From: UBA9655 sp964597045 | GTDB taxonomy: Bacteria > Pseudomonadota > Alphaproteobacteria > UBA9655 | Length of the DNA: 64,000 bases | Direction: 5' to 3' | Assembly (NCBI GenBank): GCA_964597045.1 | Contig: CAZQWE010000004.1 | Span: forward strand, 124,001 to 188,000 | In this document: positions 60,624 through 64,000 of the stretch, piece after piece | How the letters are laid out: every line of letters begins with the position of its first letter | How positions within the stretch are numbered: the stretch's first letter is position 1 | Made by a program: the position numbers and the translations under genes | Notes under the pieces: generated by a model | What the model was told of the DNA's origin: nothing | Database searches by the model: none | Seen by the model: the letters and a program-made list of their open reading frames with translations, nothing else

Positions 60624-61349
60624 TTAATATTTTATTGATTTCTTTACGAATGTTTGAGGAACAGACTTTATTTCTCCAGGTTTCAGCTCTCCCAATTGAA
60701 ATACACCATAGGAAATGCGTATAAGCCGATTTACGGGCCAACCGAGGTGATCAAAGACCCGCCTGATTTCACGATTCTTGCCTTCCTTTAGGCTTACTGT
60801 TATCCAAGCATTGTTACCCTGTTGCTTATCAAGTACTGCTGTTATGGGGCCATAATGTATACCTTTTACTGTGATCCCTTTTTTGAGTGTCTCCAATGCC
60901 TTGGTGTCGATGAGACCATGAACGCGGACACGGTAAGTGCGTACCCAACCCGTTGAAGGAAGTTCAATGTGGCGTGCGAGTTCCCCATCGTTTGTGAGAA
61001 GAATCAAGCCTTCGCTGTTTAAATCCAGGCGTCCTACAGAGATAACACGAGGCATATCCTTAGGAAGAGCTTCAAAAAGAGTTGGTCGTCCTTGTTCATC
61101 TCTATGGGTTGTTATCAAACCTTTTGGCTTATAATATACCCAAAGACGAGGTTGTTCTGGTTTAGCTAATGGTTTCCCGTCCACAACGATTACACTCTTC
61201 TCTGTGACCACAAATGCTGGTGTATGGAGAACTTTTCCATCAACTTGAACGCGGCCTTCTTCAATCCATCTCTCAGCGTCTCGTCTTGAGCAAAGACCAG
61301 CGCGTGCTATGACTTTCGCAATACGTTCATTTTTACTTGCGGGAAGCAT
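60624..61349 (-). CDS. rluB: rRNA pseudouridine synthase, RsuA/RluB family
   Basis: 241 residues: N-terminal S4 RNA-binding domain (RIAKVIARAGLCSRRDAERW, about 8-60), then the catalytic domain with GRLDLNSEGLILLTNDGEL, where the Asp is the nucleophile, and KEGKNREIRRVFDHLGWPV. RluB modifies U2605 of 23S rRNA; RluE and RsuA paralogues cannot be fully excluded. ATG 61349 is chosen; a TTG at 61364 is an option. It overlaps the preceding gene by 17 bases, so translation is probably coupled. Confidence 0.88.
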   Translation of the reverse strand: MLPASKNERIAKVIARAGLCSRRDAERWIEEGRVQVDGKVLHTPAFVVTEKSVIVVDGKPLAKPEQPRLWVYYKPKGLITTHRDEQGRPTLFEALPKDMPRVISVGRLDLNSEGLILLTNDGELARHIELPSTGWVRTYRVRVHGLIDTKALETLKKGITVKGIHYGPITAVLDKQQGNNAWITVSLKEGKNREIRRVFDHLGWPVNRLIRISYGVFQLGELKPGEIKSVPQTFVKKSIKY

Positions 61350-62049
61350 TGACGAAAGCTTCAATAATTAATCTGTCTTGAGGTGTCACATGAAATTCAG
61401 GATGCCATTGAAGACCTAGGCAAAATTTATATTGAGGAACCTCAAATCCTTCAATAACCCCATCGGGAGCTATGGCATTTAGAACAGCATCCTTTCCAAG
61501 TGTCTTAACAGCTTGATGGTGTGAGCTGTTAACATCTATGGACTCAAGGTTAATTAATTTTTGCAGGAAGGTATTCTTGACAATCGTCACCTTATGAGCC
61601 GGTTGGCTTGCTGGATGTTTTTGAGAATGTTCAAGCGGGTTCTCAATTTCGTCAGGAATATGTTGAATAAGCGTTCCTCCCAAAGCCACATTAATAAGCT
61701 GCTGTCCACCACAGATTCCAAAAACGGGGATGTTCTTTTTAAGAGCTGAATGGGTTATGGCCAGTTCAAAATTTGTTCGAGTTGGTTTAACTTTTACTGT
61801 TTCATGTTGGCTCTCTTCCCCATAAAGAGTAGGATCTAAATCAAAGTCGCCTCCTGTAATCAGCAAGCCATCGATTAACTCAATGTAAGAGTCTACAAGA
61901 TTTAATTCATGGGTAAGAGGGAAGGGGGTTCCGCCAGCTTCAGCTATGGATGAGCAATAGTTTTCACGAAGAGCATACCAAGGATAACTGGAATAATGAC
62001 CAGGTTGCTGGATATCGAAGGTAATACCTATGATGGGCTTATCTTTCAT
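61333..62049 (-). CDS. Class I glutamine-amidotransferase-like hydrolase (peptidase C26 family)
   Basis: 238 residues, related to gamma-glutamyl-GABA hydrolase PuuD. Nucleophile elbow GICGGQQLINVALGG (Cys at about 113; the usual GICRGxQ has Arg where this has Gly), and the catalytic His-Glu in LGLQWHPEFH. DGLLITGGDFDLDPTLYGEE and SSHHQAVKTLG are further matches. Substrate unproven; no polyamine genes are adjacent. Confidence 0.82.
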   Translation of the reverse strand: MKDKPIIGITFDIQQPGHYSSYPWYALRENYCSSIAEAGGTPFPLTHELNLVDSYIELIDGLLITGGDFDLDPTLYGEESQHETVKVKPTRTNFELAITHSALKKNIPVFGICGGQQLINVALGGTLIQHIPDEIENPLEHSQKHPASQPAHKVTIVKNTFLQKLINLESIDVNSSHHQAVKTLGKDAVLNAIAPDGVIEGFEVPQYKFCLGLQWHPEFHVTPQDRLIIEAFVNASRK

Positions 62050-62137
62050 TGATTTATTTCCGTTTTCTTCCAGTTAAAAGTAGACTATTGTTTAGTCTTC
62101 TTTTAAGCATAAGTTGTTCAAATCGTATAGGTATAAA

Positions 62138-63700
62138 ATGGAAAACTTAATTGAACTCGCGAGTAAATCTCAAGCATGGCCTTTTGAGGAAGCCAAGAAG
62201 ATTCTTGGCAGAATAGGGGAGAAGACTCCTGAAAAGGGATTTGTTCTTTTTGAAACCGGATATGGCCCCTCAGGGTTACCCCATATTGGAACCTTTGGGG
62301 AAGTTGTAAGGACAACAATGGTTCGCCAGGCTTTTAGCATTTTATCCAATATACCAACAAAACTGTATGCTGTCTCTGATGACATGGATGGTCTGCGGAA
62401 AGTTCCTGACAACATTCCCAATCCTGAGATGGTGCGAGAACACCTAGGGAAGCCACTCACGAGGATTCCAGATCCTTTTGGCACCCATGAGAGTTTTGGT
62501 CATCACAATAATGCACGTCTTCAATCCTTCCTTGATGCTTTTGGTTTTCAATACGAGTTTATTAGCTCGTCTGAGTGCTATCTTTCAGGTCGTTATGATC
62601 CAATGCTTCTTGCTGTTCTTAAGCATTATGATGAAATCATCAATGTCATTCTGCCAACATTAGGTTCAGAGAGACGTGCGACTTATAGCCCGTTCTTGCC
62701 AATTGATGCTGAGTCAGGAATCGTTCTTCAGGTACCGGTAATTGAGCGTGATGAAAAGACTGGCACCATTGTTTATAAACGAGAAGATGGAAAACTCATC
62801 GAAACACCTGTTACACGGGGGCATTGTAAGCTTCAGTGGAAAGCAGATTGGGGAATGCGGTGGGCTGCATTTGATGTAGATTATGAAATGTCTGGGAAAG
62901 ACTTAATCGACTCTGTTAAGCTTTCATCACAAATTTGCCGTATCTTAGGACAAGAGCCACCAGAAGGCTTTAATTATGAACTGTTTCTTGATGTTGATGG
63001 AACAAAAATTTCTAAATCAAAAGGGAATGGTTTAACCATTGAAGAGTGGTTGAAATACGCTCCAGAAGAAAGTCTAGCTTATTATATGTATCAATCACCA
63101 AAAAAAGCAAAACGTCTTTACTTTGATGTGATACCTAGGGCTGTTGATGAGTATCTAAACTTTCTTGAGAAGTTTCAAGAGCAACCGTTAGACCAAAAAC
63201 TCGGTAATCCAGCATGGCACGTCCATAATGGAAAGCCTCCTAAGGAAGAGCTTCCTTTAAGTTTTGGGATCCTTCTTAACCTTGCAAGTGTGACAAACAC
63301 GGAAGATAAGAGCGTATTATGGGGCTTTATTAGTCGTTATGCAAAAAATGCAAACCCAAAGGATATGCCCATGATTGATCGACTTGTTGGATATGCAATT
63401 GCCTATTACCAGAACTTTGTGAAGCCACATAAACACTACAGAACTCCTACTGCTGAAGAGAGGAAGGCTCTCGAAGATTTAGCACAAAGCCTCAAAAGAA
63501 TAGATCCAGACTTAGAATCTATTCAAACAGAAGTATTCGAGGTAGGTAAGCGCCATAAGTATGAAAACCTGAGAGATTGGTTTAAAACGCTCTATCAAGT
63601 TTTGCTTGGGCAAGATGAAGGACCCCGCATGGGTTCATTCATTGAACTTTACGGCGTTAATGAAACGGTAGATCTTATTCAAGCTGCTCTAAAGCGTTAG
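62138..63700 (+). CDS. lysS: Lysyl-tRNA synthetase, class I
   Basis: 520 residues from ATG 62138. HIGH-type motif PSGLPHIGTFGEV and the KMSKS-type motif KISKSKGNGL identify a class I enzyme, unrelated in fold to the usual class II LysRS and typical of archaea, spirochaetes and alphaproteobacteria. LQWKADWGMRWAAFDVDYEM is also characteristic (often named lysK). A TTG at 62114 extends the frame but has no ribosome site. Converges on the next gene and overlaps its end by 26 bases. Confidence 0.95.
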   Translation: MENLIELASKSQAWPFEEAKKILGRIGEKTPEKGFVLFETGYGPSGLPHIGTFGEVVRTTMVRQAFSILSNIPTKLYAVSDDMDGLRKVPDNIPNPEMVREHLGKPLTRIPDPFGTHESFGHHNNARLQSFLDAFGFQYEFISSSECYLSGRYDPMLLAVLKHYDEIINVILPTLGSERRATYSPFLPIDAESGIVLQVPVIERDEKTGTIVYKREDGKLIETPVTRGHCKLQWKADWGMRWAAFDVDYEMSGKDLIDSVKLSSQICRILGQEPPEGFNYELFLDVDGTKISKSKGNGLTIEEWLKYAPEESLAYYMYQSPKKAKRLYFDVIPRAVDEYLNFLEKFQEQPLDQKLGNPAWHVHNGKPPKEELPLSFGILLNLASVTNTEDKSVLWGFISRYAKNANPKDMPMIDRLVGYAIAYYQNFVKPHKHYRTPTAEERKALEDLAQSLKRIDPDLESIQTEVFEVGKRHKYENLRDWFKTLYQVLLGQDEGPRMGSFIELYGVNETVDLIQAALKR

Positions 63701-64000
63701 GATTAATTTCAAATTCTGCAAGTGTTTCATCCGATACAGCTTTACGTATTTTTGACCTCAGTTGGTCGTTATCACTCTTCGTTACTATTTTAAATGTTGG
63801 AGCGATGGGACGATTTACAATCGAGTGATAAGCTTTATCAATTTGTGACAACAGATCGTTTTCTTCACTTATATTAAAGACCATACTTTCATCCTTCTTT
63901 CGTATAGCAAGAAGCTGACGACGTGTATTTATAGCCTCTGACCAATTCATAACATCTAGATGCATCAGATACACTTGTTCACAACTAAGCGCAAGTTGTG
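63675..64000 (-). CDS. Hypothetical protein, cut by the right window edge
   Basis: The frame is open to the end of the window; 107 residues of the C-terminal part are seen (ending EFEINPNALEQLE). Mostly helical, charged and soluble, without a recognised domain: NWSEAINTRRQLLAIRKKDE then NDLLSQIDKAYHSIVNRPI. Internal GTG/ATG codons near 63974 are not needed as start. Overlaps the lysyl-tRNA synthetase gene at the 3' end. Confidence 0.5.
   Translation of the reverse strand, partial: QLALSCEQVYLMHLDVMNWSEAINTRRQLLAIRKKDESMVFNISEENDLLSQIDKAYHSIVNRPIAPTFKIVTKSDNDQLRSKIRKAVSDETLAEFEINPNALEQLE

Overview
The window looks like a chromosome segment of an alphaproteobacterium with moderately low GC, probably a host-associated or intracellular one. 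I infer a Holosporales- or Rickettsiales-like bacterium. The evidence is a dapF-mtaB-ftsY block, a type-2-like heme A synthase, a class I lysyl-tRNA synthetase, ThyX instead of ThyA, adk inside the spc operon after secY, and several secreted proteins with eukaryote-like repeats (F-box plus leucine-rich repeats, Sel1 repeats, a Cys-rich protein). The exact taxon cannot be fixed from sequence reading alone.

Layout. 1-3510 (minus): ftsY (cut by the window edge), mtaB, dapF and ctaA, with overlapping ends. 3544-6240: a small lipoprotein, rlmH and rsfS (which lacks an ATG/GTG/TTG start), a glutamate-receptor-like protein with a degenerate pore, and a Cys-rich secreted protein. 6507-8392: rplU-rpmA-obgE, with a palindromic repeat before obgE. 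8370-12086 (minus): a small hypothetical, thyX, a membrane protein, a histidine phosphatase and a D,D-carboxypeptidase. 12242-16138: rbsK and a putA lacking the DNA-binding domain. 16220-24948: accessory region with an orphan antitoxin-like gene, a run of secreted proteins (one F-box/LRR), a Coa1-like membrane protein, ettA, a CAU tRNA, an SDR enzyme and a DUF4239-like membrane protein.

25153-58425 is the translation and transcription superlocus: tRNA-Tyr, tRNA-Gly, tuf copy 1, tRNA-Trp, secE, nusG, rplK, rplA, rplJ, rplL, rpoB, rpoC, then an antiparallel haloperoxidase/PAP2-like gene, then rpsL, rpsG, fusA, tuf copy 2 and the S10-spc-alpha ribosomal protein genes to rplQ, with secY, adk and rpoA in their usual places. 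Long AT-rich hairpins of one repeat style follow tuf1, rplA and rplL. The rplJ leader contains a terminator-like hairpin that could act as an attenuator.

58476-64000: a two-CBS protein, a redoxin-like protein, a secreted Sel1 protein, a pseudouridine synthase overlapping a class I glutamine-amidotransferase-like hydrolase, lysK, and a protein cut by the right edge.

Most of the window is ordinary housekeeping. I see no CRISPR array, integrase, insertion sequence or complete defence system. The points most worth a second look are the receptor with the altered selectivity filter, the secreted F-box/LRR protein and its operon partner, arginine at position 88 of ribosomal protein S12, the rplJ attenuator, the repeat hairpins inside the rpl-rpo operon, and the near-identical tuf pair.
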